A stretch of DNA of 64,000 bases from VAZQ01 sp963712565 (lineage in GTDB: Bacteria > Pseudomonadota > Alphaproteobacteria > Rhizobiales > Xanthobacteraceae). The notes under the pieces are model-generated. The model was not told the DNA's origin. It saw only the letters and a program-made list of their open reading frames with translations, and did no database searches. Each line of letters begins with the position of its first letter. The first letter of the stretch is position 1. Position numbers and translations under genes: made by a program. The stretch lies in NCBI GenBank assembly GCA_963712565.1, contig CAVQIP010000034.1, positions 1-64,000 on the forward strand, written 5' to 3'. This document shows positions 18,241-26,764 of the stretch, in pieces.

Positions 18241-18261
18241 GGATTATTAATGCCATGGAGT

Positions 18262-18290
18262 TCATATGGTTTCAAGACCATATTTGTCAA
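18262..18290 (-). promoter_or_regulatory. Toxin-antitoxin promoter with palindromic operator
   Basis: On the minus strand TTGACA (18290-18285) is followed after 18 bp by TATGAA. The spacer carries a perfect inverted repeat, ATATGGT-6 nt-ACCATAT (18264-18283), overlapping the -10. A further CATGG/CCATG repeat lies at 18237-18257. This layout is what an autoregulated HigBA operon would need: antitoxin binding would block RNA polymerase. The repeat is seen directly; repression is inferred. Confidence 0.65.
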
Positions 18291-18365
18291 TCGACGGCCG
18301 GATCGCAACCGCCGTGGGTACAGGCGCGGGTGTGCCCGCAACGCGCCTAATTTATTAGACTTTTC

Positions 18366-18495
18366 AATGCCGATGGCGGAATCGTGTTGTTCCACGACAC
18401 CAAGGCGCAGACCGCGGCCATGCTTCCGACCTTCCTGCGCGCCCTCAAGAACCGCGCGCTATCGGCGTGTGCACGTCGTTCCGGCGTCCGAATAG
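18366..18495 (+). pseudogene. C-terminal remnant of a polysaccharide deacetylase
   Basis: Frames read NADGGIVLFHDTKAQTAAML, PTFLRALKNRA, then after a one-base shift YRRVHVVPASE and a stop. This parallels the end of the deacetylase domain in the next gene (GKGILLLHDIQPATALALPE, KIVHVVPA). Only the last 45 residues survive. It probably marks an older duplicate or a recombination scar. Confidence 0.6.
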
Positions 18496-18694
18496 GGAGT
18501 TTCGCAGCGCGCCGGTTCCATGGCACCGTGGCGGCGTCGCCACAGGCACATTTAATCGTTCCCAACCGGGGCCATTAAGGGGTCATTAAATTGCCTCCCC
18601 CTACTGTTCCGGTACACTGACAAGAGGGGCGTTTCACGATTTGTGCCCGGGCGTGTTTCCGGATCGTCGAAGAATTGGGGTTGAAAACGGGGGC

Positions 18695-19963
18695 ATGCGC
18701 AGCACCATCGCCTATGTTCTGCTGGCGTCCTTGATCGGCATCGGGACGGCAGGCGCCGCCGAATGCCCGGCGGGCGCGCTTGGCGTCAACCGCACGCTCG
18801 TGGTCGATCCGAGCGAGCACGCGCGCCTCGGCAGTTTCCAGTACAGCGAATCCTTGCCGCTCAAGGACCACGAAGTCGTGCTGACCTTCGACGACGGTCC
18901 GCTGCCGCCCTACACCACCCGCATCCTCGACACGCTCGCCTCCGAATGCGTGAAGGCGACATTCTTCATGGTCGGCCGCATGGTGCAGGCTTATCCGGCT
19001 GCCGTGCGGCGCGTCTATAACGAAGGCCATACGGTCGCGAACCACAGCCAGACCCACCCCTTCACCTTCCACAAGATGTCGGTGGACCAAGCCTCGCATG
19101 AAATCGAAGGGGGCTTTGCTTCGCTGCGCACCGCGCTCGGCGACCCCAAGGCGGTGGCGCCGTTCTTCCGCATTCCCGGCCTGCTGCGCCAGAACTCGGT
19201 CGAGCAATACCTCGCCGCGCACAACTACATGACCTGGAGCGTGGACTTCGCCGCCGACGACTGGACGCATATCAACAATCACGAGGTCGCACGGCGCGCC
19301 ATCAGCCGCATCGAGGCCCGCGGCAAAGGCATATTGCTGCTGCACGACATTCAGCCCGCCACCGCGCTCGCGCTGCCCGAAATCCTGCGCGAGCTCAAAG
19401 CCCGTGGCTTCAAGATCGTGCACGTGGTGCCGGCCACGCCCGATCGGCCGAAGACGGTGACCGAGCCCGCGCTATGGGCCGTGCGCCACACCGCACCGCC
19501 CGAACCGAAGATCTGGCCGCGCACGCTGGTCATGGGCGAAAGCCCGCCGCCGGTGCTGGCGGCGCCGAGCCCCGCCAGCTTCGGCGTCGAGTATTTCGGG
19601 CCGGTGATCAAGGTCGCGATGGTGCAGACGTTCGAACGCCAGGTCGCGTATGACGGCGACGTTCCGCTGCCGCCGCTGACGGTGTGGCCGCGCGCGGTCC
19701 CCTACTCGGTGCCGGCCGACAGTGAGATGTTGCCGGTGCCGGGCGCGCATAATTTCAAGTATTCCCGTCCGTTCCGGTTGGGCCCTCCGGACAAGCCCAA
19801 GTTTGCGGTCCAGCATAAACGGCCGATCGCCGCGAAACCGAGAGAAGCGATGCCGATATTCGGCGGGCTGTTCGGGGCATGGCCGGCGAGCCGCCCGCCC
19901 GCGCGTGGCCATCAACTGACGGTGGCGCGGCCGCCCACCAATCTGACGCCGCAACTGCGCTGA
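18695..19963 (+). CDS. Polysaccharide deacetylase (NodB-type) with C-terminal extension
   Basis: 422 aa. A signal peptide (STIAYVLLASLIGIGTAGA) precedes the NodB domain at residues 60-250. It holds the metal-site motifs LTFDDGPLPPYT (motif 1), HTVANHSQTHPF (HxxxH, motif 2), FFRIPGLLRQ (motif 3) and GILLLHDIQPAT (motif 5), so N- or O-deacetylation of an envelope glycan is likely. The 170-residue tail is Pro-rich and of low complexity and may sit in the envelope. ATG 18695 fits the signal peptide; there is no strong ribosome site. Confidence 0.82.
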   Translation: MRSTIAYVLLASLIGIGTAGAAECPAGALGVNRTLVVDPSEHARLGSFQYSESLPLKDHEVVLTFDDGPLPPYTTRILDTLASECVKATFFMVGRMVQAYPAAVRRVYNEGHTVANHSQTHPFTFHKMSVDQASHEIEGGFASLRTALGDPKAVAPFFRIPGLLRQNSVEQYLAAHNYMTWSVDFAADDWTHINNHEVARRAISRIEARGKGILLLHDIQPATALALPEILRELKARGFKIVHVVPATPDRPKTVTEPALWAVRHTAPPEPKIWPRTLVMGESPPPVLAAPSPASFGVEYFGPVIKVAMVQTFERQVAYDGDVPLPPLTVWPRAVPYSVPADSEMLPVPGAHNFKYSRPFRLGPPDKPKFAVQHKRPIAAKPREAMPIFGGLFGAWPASRPPARGHQLTVARPPTNLTPQLR

Positions 19964-20014
19964 ACCGAGGCGCGGCTCGCCTCTGCGCCGCTTATTCACA
20001 AGGCCCAAGCAAAG

Positions 20015-20037
20015 CCGCCGGGTTTTTGGCCCGGCGG
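20015..20037 (+). terminator. Stem-loop after the deacetylase gene
   Basis: A perfect 8-bp stem CCGCCGGG/CCCGGCGG with a 7-nt loop lies 50 bp past the stop at 19963. The U-rich tail is weak (ACTGTATGATTTT), so it is a possible intrinsic terminator or a transcript-end stabiliser. Confidence 0.5.
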
Positions 20038-20118
20038 ACTGTATGATTTTAATTCTCGAAACCGCACCGACCGCACGGCAGCGTTCAGCGCCTCGTCATT
20101 GATCGAAGCAGAGAGGGC

Positions 20119-20313
20119 TCACCAACACCGCCACCGGCGGCAATAACCGCGCGGCCCCCGCCACCGGCACCAGCAGCGCGCCTGGGTCACGGTGCCGATC
20201 TCGGTCGCGGCGTTGCCGATAACCGAGAGATCCGCCGGCGCCGACAGCGTCGGCACCATGCTGGCCAGGGAAAGTCCAGCCGCAACCACAGCTCCAATCA
20301 CGATTGAACGCAT
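20119..20313 (-). CDS. Small secreted Cys/Trp/Arg-rich protein (64 aa)
   Basis: It starts MRSIVIGAVVAAGLSLASM with GGAGG upstream. The signal peptide ends near LSAPA, and the mature part ends in a dense CWCRWRGPRGYCRRWRCW block (positions 47-64) with four Cys and five Trp. Similar tails are known to me from small exported proteins of Bradyrhizobium; function unknown. The composition suggests a disulfide-bonded or membrane-active peptide. Confidence 0.65.
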   Translation of the reverse strand: MRSIVIGAVVAAGLSLASMVPTLSAPADLSVIGNAATEIGTVTQARCWCRWRGPRGYCRRWRCW

Positions 20314-20501
20314 TGCGTCCTCCTTCGAGTCACCCACCCGCAGACGTTAGCCGATCGACATCATTTGATACACTGTCCCCGCGGTGGGTTCCGCCTCACG
20401 ACCGCAAGTAGCACAGCGCTCGCTTATCGGGGCCGGCGGGACGGCTCGCGCATGTCGGCGCGTCGAGGCGACAACAAGGTCTGGCGCGGGCTCGCGCCGC
20501 A

Positions 20502-20572
20502 TCATTCGATCACCTCGTCGGCGCGCAGAAGGAACGATTCCGAAATCGTCAGGCCGAGCGCTTTCGCACACG
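20502..20572 (-). pseudogene. ABC_sub_bind C-terminal tail remnant beside tRNA-Leu
   Basis: The minus strand encodes AKALGLTISESFLLRADEVIE and a stop that overlaps an ATG followed by MRRE, the same tail-head junction as in the array at 1-5.9 kb. No body of the gene remains on either side. It lies 20 bp from the tRNA 3' end, an ordinary place for recombination scars. Confidence 0.55.
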
Positions 20573-20593
20573 ACAAGGACAACATTGTTGGAC

Positions 20594-20678
20594 TGGTGCG
20601 GTCGAGAGGACTCGAACCTCCACGGGTTGCCCCGCTAGCACCTCAAGCTAGTGCGTCTACCAATTCCGCCACGACCGC
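20594..20678 (-). tRNA. tRNA-Leu (anticodon GAG)
   Basis: The minus strand folds as a class II tRNA: acceptor GCGGTCG/CGACCGC, D-arm with TTGGTAGACGC, anticodon stem CTAGC/GCTAG with loop TTGAGGT (anticodon GAG), a long variable arm, T-loop GGTTCGAGTCC, discriminator A and encoded CCA (20594-20596). Confidence 0.95.
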
Positions 20679-20868
20679 AGATGGAATGAACGCGGGGCGT
20701 GGGGCCGCGCGTCGAAGCAAGGGGCTCGATGTAACAAATCAACCCCCGTGGAACAAGGGCGGCCCTCGCTCCAGTCCGGGCCGGCAGGTCGCCTGCCGCG
20801 CCGCTCATCTGCCAGCGCCGTAAGTTCCTTGACTTCGGCCGCGAATGCGCCCTTCCGTTTGCGCTACC

Positions 20869-21639
20869 ATGGGCAGCGAGAAGGTCATTGGCAGGGTGAC
20901 TGGCGCGCGCAACGATGCGACGGTCGGGTTCGATCCGCCCCCGGGGCTTGCCCCGGTGCAATGGCGGATCAGCGCTGGCCCGGTGCCTTACGAGGCGGCG
21001 CTGGCGGTGATGGACGCCCGCGCCGCCGCGATCGCCGAGCGCGCCGCGCCCGAACTGGTCTGGCTGCTCGAGCATCCCCCGCTCTATACCGCCGGCACCA
21101 GCGCCCGACCCGAGCATTTGATCGCGGCGCGCTTTCCCGTACATACGGCCGGCCGCGGCGGGCAGTTCACCTATCACGGCCCCGGACAGCGGATCGCCTA
21201 CGTCATGCTCGACCTCAAACGCCGCGGTCCGGACGTGCGCCGCTTCGTCGCCACGCTCGAGCAATGGATCATCCGGACCTTGGCCGCGTTCGACGTGACC
21301 GGCGAGCGGCGCCAGGATCGCATCGGGATCTGGGTGCGGCGCCCGGATAAGGGCAAAGGCCGCGAAGACAAGATCGCGGCCATCGGGGTGCGCATCAAGC
21401 GCTGGGTCACGCTGCACGGGATCGCCCTAAACGTCGACTGCGATCTCTCCCACTACGCCGGCATCGTGCCTTGCGGCGTCTCCGAGCCGCGCTACGGCGT
21501 CACCAGCCTCGCCGACCTCGGCCGCGCGGCGACGCTGGCCGAGATCGACGCGGCGCTGCGGCGCGAATTCGAGCCGCTGTTCGGGCCGGTCGCAGGCGAC
21601 CTCACCGAGCGATTGGTGCCCTGCCTCGGCGCCGCATAG
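20869..21639 (+). CDS. lipB: Lipoyl(octanoyl) transferase LipB
   Basis: 256 aa. It transfers octanoate from acyl-ACP to lipoyl domains (GcvH, E2 subunits) as the first step of lipoate synthesis in the cytoplasm. Motifs: WLLEHPPLYTAGTSA, GRGGQFTYHGPGQ (RGGxxTYHGPGQ signature), catalytic Lys168 in KIAAIGVRIKRWVTLHG and Cys202 in GIVPCGVS. Both catalytic residues are present. ATG 20869 is the likelier start; 20845 would add eight residues. Neither has a clear ribosome site. It starts about 190 bp from tRNA-Leu, on the opposite strand. Confidence 0.93.
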   Translation: MGSEKVIGRVTGARNDATVGFDPPPGLAPVQWRISAGPVPYEAALAVMDARAAAIAERAAPELVWLLEHPPLYTAGTSARPEHLIAARFPVHTAGRGGQFTYHGPGQRIAYVMLDLKRRGPDVRRFVATLEQWIIRTLAAFDVTGERRQDRIGIWVRRPDKGKGREDKIAAIGVRIKRWVTLHGIALNVDCDLSHYAGIVPCGVSEPRYGVTSLADLGRAATLAEIDAALRREFEPLFGPVAGDLTERLVPCLGAA

Positions 21640-21686
21640 CGGCAGCGCCGCGTGACCTCTCAAACCAACCGTCGTTGTTCTCGACT

Positions 21687-21839
21687 GTCATGCCCGGCCT
21701 TGACCCGGGCATCCATCGAAAAAAAGCAATTCTTTCGAAACGGATGGATTGCAACGGAGCTCGGGCTTGCCCGAGCTCCGCATTATGAAGCGCCGCAAGT
21801 CGGGCAAGCCCGACTTGCGGTGTCAAGCCCGGCAATGAC
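21687..21839. repeat. Nested palindromic intergenic repeat (REP/MITE-like)
   Basis: Imperfect 17-bp ends (21687-21703 and 21823-21839, 14 of 17 paired, opening GTCATGCCCGG) enclose two perfect palindromes. The first is 21755-21780 (12-bp arms CGGAGCTCGGGC, TT loop); the second is 21793-21820 (13-bp arms CCGCAAGTCGGGC, AA loop). It lies between two convergent genes. The structure fits a mobile palindromic repeat of alphaproteobacteria; it may also work as a bidirectional terminator. Confidence 0.7.
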
Positions 21840-21871
21840 GACGGATGGGTCAATGCCAGCGATCACTGGTA

Positions 21872-22171
21872 TCACGCCGTGGGCAAGACCACGAACCTTG
21901 CGCCGCCGCACAGCGCCAGCTCGTCCGGCGTCGCCTGGCGCTGCTCGATCGCATCGACGCGCGCGCCCGGCGGACCGCGGCGGCAGGCCTCCACCATCTT
22001 CGCCACCGCTTCGGCCGGCCCCGCGAACACCGCCTCGACGCCGCCGTCGCGCCGGTTGCGCACCCAGCCCGCGAGGCGATGATCGAGCGCCGCGTCTTCG
22101 GTGAAAGCACGGTAGCCCACGCCCTGCACGCGGCCGCGGATGACGACGTGGCGAACGACCCGCGCGCTCAT
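21872..22171 (-). CDS. acyP: Acylphosphatase
   Basis: 99 aa. It hydrolyses acyl phosphates in the cytosol. The signature VIRGRVQGVGYRAFTEDAA carries the phosphate-binding loop and catalytic Arg. Then GWVRNRRDGGVEAVFAGP contains the conserved Asn. ATG 22171 with GGGAGGTGGG upstream overlaps the stop of the preceding gene (4 bp). Full length for the family, slightly longer at the C-terminus. Confidence 0.9.
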   Translation of the reverse strand: MSARVVRHVVIRGRVQGVGYRAFTEDAALDHRLAGWVRNRRDGGVEAVFAGPAEAVAKMVEACRRGPPGARVDAIEQRQATPDELALCGGARFVVLPTA

Positions 22172-22632
22172 CCCACCTCCCCGGTATCCCTGGCGCGCGC
22201 GCCGCGCCATCCCGACGGCGACCAGCGCGCGAGCGAGCGGATGTAGTCCTCGGGCAGCTCCCAGGCGCGCGCGGCTTCGACCACCACGTCGATGTAGCCC
22301 GGCCGCGGCGTCCCTTCCCCCTGCCGGCGCGCGACATAGACCAGCGCCCTCGCCTGGCGTTCGCCACAGCGCACGGGCAGCCGTCGCCGTAGATAGAGGC
22401 CGGAGTCGACGCTCTCGTAGGCGTTGATGGCAGCCAGGTCGCGCGCGGTGAGCCGCCACAGCACGCCGTGCACGCGGCCGCCCGGCCACGGCGCGATCGA
22501 GCCGAAACCCTCGGGGTTGATGACGAAGCGCCAGCCCGCAAGCGTGGCGATGCCGAGCGCCTCGGCGCCGCGGCAGCGCACGCCCATGAGCGCGCGGCTC
22601 ATGTTCGATCCATAGGCGAAATGCAGCGTCAC
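22168..22632 (-). CDS. Gamma-glutamylcyclotransferase-like (AIG2/GGCT) protein
   Basis: 154 aa from GTG 22632. It has the GGCT fold: LHFAYGSNMS (the YGSN substrate loop), GWRFVINPEGFGSIAPWPG and GVLWRLTARDLAAINAYESV (loop with the catalytic Glu region), and LYLRRRLPV. It probably acts on gamma-glutamyl amines or glutathione-related compounds. It is coupled to acylphosphatase by a 4-bp overlap. The exact start is uncertain since the longer frame to 22713 overlaps no ribosome site. Confidence 0.78.
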   Translation of the reverse strand: MTLHFAYGSNMSRALMGVRCRGAEALGIATLAGWRFVINPEGFGSIAPWPGGRVHGVLWRLTARDLAAINAYESVDSGLYLRRRLPVRCGERQARALVYVARRQGEGTPRPGYIDVVVEAARAWELPEDYIRSLARWSPSGWRGARARDTGEVG

Positions 22633-22740
22633 CCCCGTTCGATTAGCAGAAACCCGACGCGGCGCAACGCGCTGCGCCGGCGACCGGTGGCATAGACCGG
22701 GGCACGCAAGCACGAAGGCCGGCGGCGCGGCAGAGCCGCG

Positions 22741-24750
22741 TCACGCGAACTCCATGATCACCGCATCGACGGCGAGGCTGTCGCCGGGCTTCGCCTTGAT
22801 CGCCTTCACCACGCCGTCGCGCTCGGCGCGCAACACGTTCTCCATCTTCATGGCCTCGACCACGGCGAGCGTCTCCCCGGCTTTGACCTCCTGCCCCTCG
22901 GCCACCGCGATCGATACCACCAGGCCGGGCATCGGGCAGCGCACGGCCTTGCCGGTATCGACGACTTTTTTCGCCGGCATCAGCCGCGCCGCCGCGGCCT
23001 CGCGCTCGGTATAGACGTAGGCGCGGGTCTCGATCCCGCGGTGGGAGATATCGAAGCCGTTGAGCACGGGCCGCAGCTGCACCGAAATCGGCCGGTCGTC
23101 GATTGTGCCCGACCATATCGGATCGCCCGGCTTCCAGGCCGACGCCAGCGTGTACGACGACCGTTCGCCGTCGCCGGCGAAGCGCACCACGAGACGATCG
23201 GCTTCCCGCGTGATGTCGAGTGCGATCTCGCTCTCGCCGAGCCGCACCGCGCGGCGCTGCTCGCGTGTGACCGCGGCTCCCGGCCGCTGTCCGGAAATGC
23301 GACGCTTGCGCTCGCCCAGCACGTGATCGGCGGCCGCCACGACAGCGGCGAGCGTGCGCGCGGCTTCCCCGGCCGGGACGAGCGGATGAAAACCGCGGGG
23401 ATATTCTTCCGCCAGGAACGCCGTGGACAAATCGCCGGCCTGCCAGCGCCGGTGCTGCATCAGCGCGGCGAGAAAGGAAATGTTGTGGCGCACGCCCTCG
23501 ATGGCAAAGGCATCGAGCGCGTCGGTCTGCGCCGCGATCGCCTGCTTCCGCGTTGCCCCATGGGTCACGAGCTTGGCGATCATCGGATCGTAGTAGAGCG
23601 AAATCTCGCCGCCCTCGTAGACGCCGGTGTCGTTGCGCACGGTCACGCCGCCCGCGCTCGTTTCCGGCGGCGGCCGGTAGCGCACCAGGCGGCCAGTCGA
23701 GGGCAGGAAGTTGCGCGTCGGATCCTCGGCATAGACGCGGGTCTCGACCGCCCAGCCCGACAGCTTCACGTCGCTCTGCTTGATGGCGAGCGTCTCGCCC
23801 GCGGCGACGCGGATCATCTGCTCGACCAGGTCGATGCCGGTGACGAGCTCGGTCACGGGATGCTCGACCTGCAGCCGCGTGTTCATCTCGAGAAAGTAGA
23901 AGCTCTTGTCCTGCGCGGCGACGAACTCGACGGTGCCGGCCGAGTCGTAGCCGACCGCCTTGGCGAGCGCGACCGCCTGCTCGCCCATGCTCGCGCGCGT
24001 GACGGCGTCGAGCAGCGGGCTCGGCGCTTCCTCCACGACTTTCTGGTTGCGGCGCTGGATCGAGCACTCGCGCTCGCCGAGATGGATCACGTTGCCGTGC
24101 TTGTCGCCAAGCACCTGGATCTCGACATGGCGCGGATCGACGATGAATTTCTCGATGAAGACGCGATCGTCGCCGAACGAGGACTTCGCCTCCGAGCGCG
24201 CGCGCGCAAAACCCTCCGCCACCTCGGCCTGGCTGTGCGCAATCCGCATGCCCTTGCCGCCGCCGCCCGCCGACGCCTTGATCATGACCGGATAGCCGAT
24301 CTCGTCTGCGATCTTGACGGCCTGTTTCTCGTCGCCGATCACGCCGAGATGGCCGGGCACGGTGGAAACCTTGGCCTTTGCCGCCGCCTTCTTGCTTTCG
24401 ATCTTGTCGCCCATGGCGGCGATCGCCTTGGGATTGGGCCCGATGAAGACGATACCGGCCTTCGCCAGCGCCGCGGGAAAGTCTGCGCGCTCGGACAGAA
24501 AGCCGTAGCCCGGATGCACTGCTTGCGCGCCGGTTTTCCGGCAGGCGTCGATGATCTTGTCGATGACGAGATAACTTTCGGACGCCGGCGGCGGGCCGAT
24601 CGGCACCGCTTCGTCGGCCATTTCGACGTGGAGTGCGTCCGCATCGGCCTCCGAATAGACCGCCACGGTCGCGATCCCCAGGCGGCGCGCAGTCTTGATG
24701 ATCCGGCAGGCGATCTCGCCGCGATTGGCGATCAGGATTCGCTTGAACAT
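22741..24750 (-). CDS. pccA: Acetyl/propionyl-CoA carboxylase alpha subunit (biotin carboxylase + BCCP)
   Basis: 669 aa, intact. Residues 1-450 are biotin carboxylase: FKRILIANRGEIACRIIKTA, HPGYGFLSE, ATP-grasp KASAGGGGKGMRIAHS, GECSIQRRNQK-like GERECSIQRR, and FLEMNTRLQVEHPVTE. A linker (BT-like) domain follows, and the C-terminal biotinyl domain carries the biotin lysine in VVEAMKMENVL. It carboxylates biotin for acyl-CoA carboxylation, most likely propionyl-CoA; the beta (carboxyltransferase) subunit is not in this window. The substrate could also be methylcrotonyl-CoA, since the alpha subunits are alike. Confidence 0.9.
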   Translation of the reverse strand: MFKRILIANRGEIACRIIKTARRLGIATVAVYSEADADALHVEMADEAVPIGPPPASESYLVIDKIIDACRKTGAQAVHPGYGFLSERADFPAALAKAGIVFIGPNPKAIAAMGDKIESKKAAAKAKVSTVPGHLGVIGDEKQAVKIADEIGYPVMIKASAGGGGKGMRIAHSQAEVAEGFARARSEAKSSFGDDRVFIEKFIVDPRHVEIQVLGDKHGNVIHLGERECSIQRRNQKVVEEAPSPLLDAVTRASMGEQAVALAKAVGYDSAGTVEFVAAQDKSFYFLEMNTRLQVEHPVTELVTGIDLVEQMIRVAAGETLAIKQSDVKLSGWAVETRVYAEDPTRNFLPSTGRLVRYRPPPETSAGGVTVRNDTGVYEGGEISLYYDPMIAKLVTHGATRKQAIAAQTDALDAFAIEGVRHNISFLAALMQHRRWQAGDLSTAFLAEEYPRGFHPLVPAGEAARTLAAVVAAADHVLGERKRRISGQRPGAAVTREQRRAVRLGESEIALDITREADRLVVRFAGDGERSSYTLASAWKPGDPIWSGTIDDRPISVQLRPVLNGFDISHRGIETRAYVYTEREAAAARLMPAKKVVDTGKAVRCPMPGLVVSIAVAEGQEVKAGETLAVVEAMKMENVLRAERDGVVKAIKAKPGDSLAVDAVIMEFA

Positions 24751-24820
24751 GCCGCGATTGCACCCCGCGAAGCCGGCGTTTTAGGCGCTGCCGTCCACCG
24801 GCGCAACCGTCGGCAGCCGC

Positions 24821-26131
24821 TCACGCTGCGAGCAGCGCGAAGGTCAGCCACAGCGCGAGCCCTCCCGCCGCGAGACATCCCGCTGCCATGGCGGCGAGGT
24901 CGGCCGCGAACCAGCCACGGCCGATTGCCGCGCCGATGGCGACCTTGCTCACGGTATCGCTGGCGACGGCGGCGAGGATTGCGAGCGCGGCATGCGCCTG
25001 GCTCAGTGGGTCGGGAGTGAGCCGCGTCATCGACACGGTGACGGAATCGACATCGACGAGCCCGACGACGATCGCGCCTATGACCGCGCCGGTTGCGCCG
25101 AAGGTCTCCCCGACCGCACGACCGAGCACGATGATCGCGCCGAGGAAAACCGCGAAGCCCACGACCGCCAGAAAATCGAACGGATTGCGAAACTGCGCGC
25201 TGCGATATTCGCGTTCCTGCGCTCCTCGCCGCAGCGTCCAGGCGACGGCGAAACCGATCGCCGCCAGCGTGGCGGCCACCAGCGCGGGCGCGACCAGCAC
25301 GAGCAGACCGGGCTTGAGGGCCGCCACGATGGCGCCGACGCGCAGGAACATGATCGCCGACGCCACGGCGACGCCGGCCGCGAGCAGCCGGGGGGAGCCT
25401 TCGCCGGCATGGGCGCGACGTGCATTGGCGATGGTGACCGCGGTTGACGACGCGAGACCGCCAGCGGCCGCCGCCAGCAGCAGCCCGCGTCGGGCGCCGA
25501 AATATCTGACCCCGACATAACCGAGGAAGGAGACGCTGGCGAGAACGATGGCGATGATCCAGACCTCGCGCGGATTGACGCCACCGAATGGTCCGACCGG
25601 TTCGTTGGGCACGATCGGAAGCCCGATGAACGTCATCGCCAGCAACACCAGCGCCGACCGCAATTCCGGCCAGGTGATCTTGCGCACCCAGCGGTGCAGC
25701 TCCTCCCGGGAGGCCAGCAGCCCCGCGACCGCCACCGCGGCGCCGGCGGCAATCCGCATGTCGCCGAGGAGTGCGTAGGCACCGAGCGCAAAGGTCAGCA
25801 TGCCGGCGACGGCGGTGGTCGCCGAGACATCTCCGGCGGCGACGCTTTCGGCGCGACTGAAGAGCGCGATGACGGCGCTGTAGGCGGCAAACGCCGCGCC
25901 GAGGACGATGCCGCCGGCAAGGCTCGTGCCGGCGCCCACGGACGGCGCCGACAAGGCCTGCGCCAAAGCCGCAACCATGCCGCCGAGAAGACCCGAGATC
26001 GCAAACGTGCGGATTCCCGCCGCGCGGCTGCCCGGCCTGGCCTGTCGCCTGCGCCAGCCCCGTTCGAGCCCGATCAAAAGGCCGATGCCGAGCGCAACGG
26101 CAAGGCGAGAAATCAGGTCCTGGAGATCCAT
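24821..26131 (-). CDS. MgtC/SapB-family membrane protein with DUF4010 domain
   Basis: About 436 aa, almost entirely hydrophobic with some 12 membrane helices. The N-terminal part has the MgtC signature (ALGIGLLIGLERGW, GIRTFAISGLLGG); the rest is a DUF4010-type domain (LAAAAGGLASSTAVTIANAR, GLVDVDSVTVSMTRL). Inner membrane; possibly ion or small-molecule transport, but the biochemical role is not known. ATG 26131 is used; GTG 26146 is an alternative. Confidence 0.82.
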   Translation of the reverse strand: MDLQDLISRLAVALGIGLLIGLERGWRRRQARPGSRAAGIRTFAISGLLGGMVAALAQALSAPSVGAGTSLAGGIVLGAAFAAYSAVIALFSRAESVAAGDVSATTAVAGMLTFALGAYALLGDMRIAAGAAVAVAGLLASREELHRWVRKITWPELRSALVLLAMTFIGLPIVPNEPVGPFGGVNPREVWIIAIVLASVSFLGYVGVRYFGARRGLLLAAAAGGLASSTAVTIANARRAHAGEGSPRLLAAGVAVASAIMFLRVGAIVAALKPGLLVLVAPALVAATLAAIGFAVAWTLRRGAQEREYRSAQFRNPFDFLAVVGFAVFLGAIIVLGRAVGETFGATGAVIGAIVVGLVDVDSVTVSMTRLTPDPLSQAHAALAILAAVASDTVSKVAIGAAIGRGWFAADLAAMAAGCLAAGGLALWLTFALLAA

Positions 26132-26248
26132 GGACGGTCCGGCCACCCAAGCCGGACCGGTTTTAGGCGTGATTGATCAGCGGGTATAGATCGGACGCGA
26201 AAGCCGCTTCCAGAACCCCGGGCGAACCGCGGAGCAACGGGCGGAACG

Positions 26249-26464
26249 TCACATGAACCAGCGCGGCGCGCGGCGCGGGCCGCGGACATGGCTGGCGATC
26301 CAGGCGAGAACGTAGGCGTCGACCTCGGGCGATTTGCGCACGCTCGCCCAGTCGCGCGCGAGCAACAGCCGCTCGGAGAGCCGCAGCACGATCGGCGACC
26401 GCTTGATCGCCGCGATCAGCGGCTGCAGACGCGCGCCGGCCGATGGCTCGGAGCCCGTTATCAT
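26249..26464 (-). CDS. Small hypothetical protein (71 aa)
   Basis: It starts MITGSEPSAGARLQPLIAAI with GGAGAGCGTCG upstream. The sequence is basic and helical (SPIVLRLSERLLLARDWASV) with a C-terminal RGPRRAPRW tail. No domain is recognised. It follows the MgtC gene in the opposite order on the same strand, about 120 bp upstream. Confidence 0.5.
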   Translation of the reverse strand: MITGSEPSAGARLQPLIAAIKRSPIVLRLSERLLLARDWASVRKSPEVDAYVLAWIASHVRGPRRAPRWFM

Positions 26465-26764
26465 CGACGCTCTCCTGTCCCTTGTCGGGACCTTGTGGAT
26501 CACTCGGTGAGGGATGCCGCCACAACGCGAGACCAACGCCACGAGTTCCCTCACGCCAGTCTGTTAGTCGCGGAACACACCGTTCCGGTTCGAACTCATC
26601 GTGGCCCGCGAGCGGGTTAGGCTCACGGCGTCGATATGGCGAAGTTGCGGCACCGTGCCGGAAACCGGTCGAGTCACGGGGAATTGTCCCGCCTACCCGC
26701 GCTTCTGACCTAAAACCGTACCGTCGAGGGCAAGTGTGCAGTGCGAAACGAGCAGGAGGGCGTG
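26465..26764. other. Intergenic region, no gene seen
   Basis: Divergent region between the small minus-strand ORF and the VOC dioxygenase gene. Open frames here lack composition bias or ribosome sites. Promoters for both sides presumably lie here, but no clear -35/-10 pair could be recognised. Confidence 0.4.

Noticed and set aside
23041..25020. 659-codon plus-strand open frame
   Set aside because: It is antisense to the intact carboxylase alpha-subunit gene; high GC with few stops produces such mirror frames, and its product has no domain.
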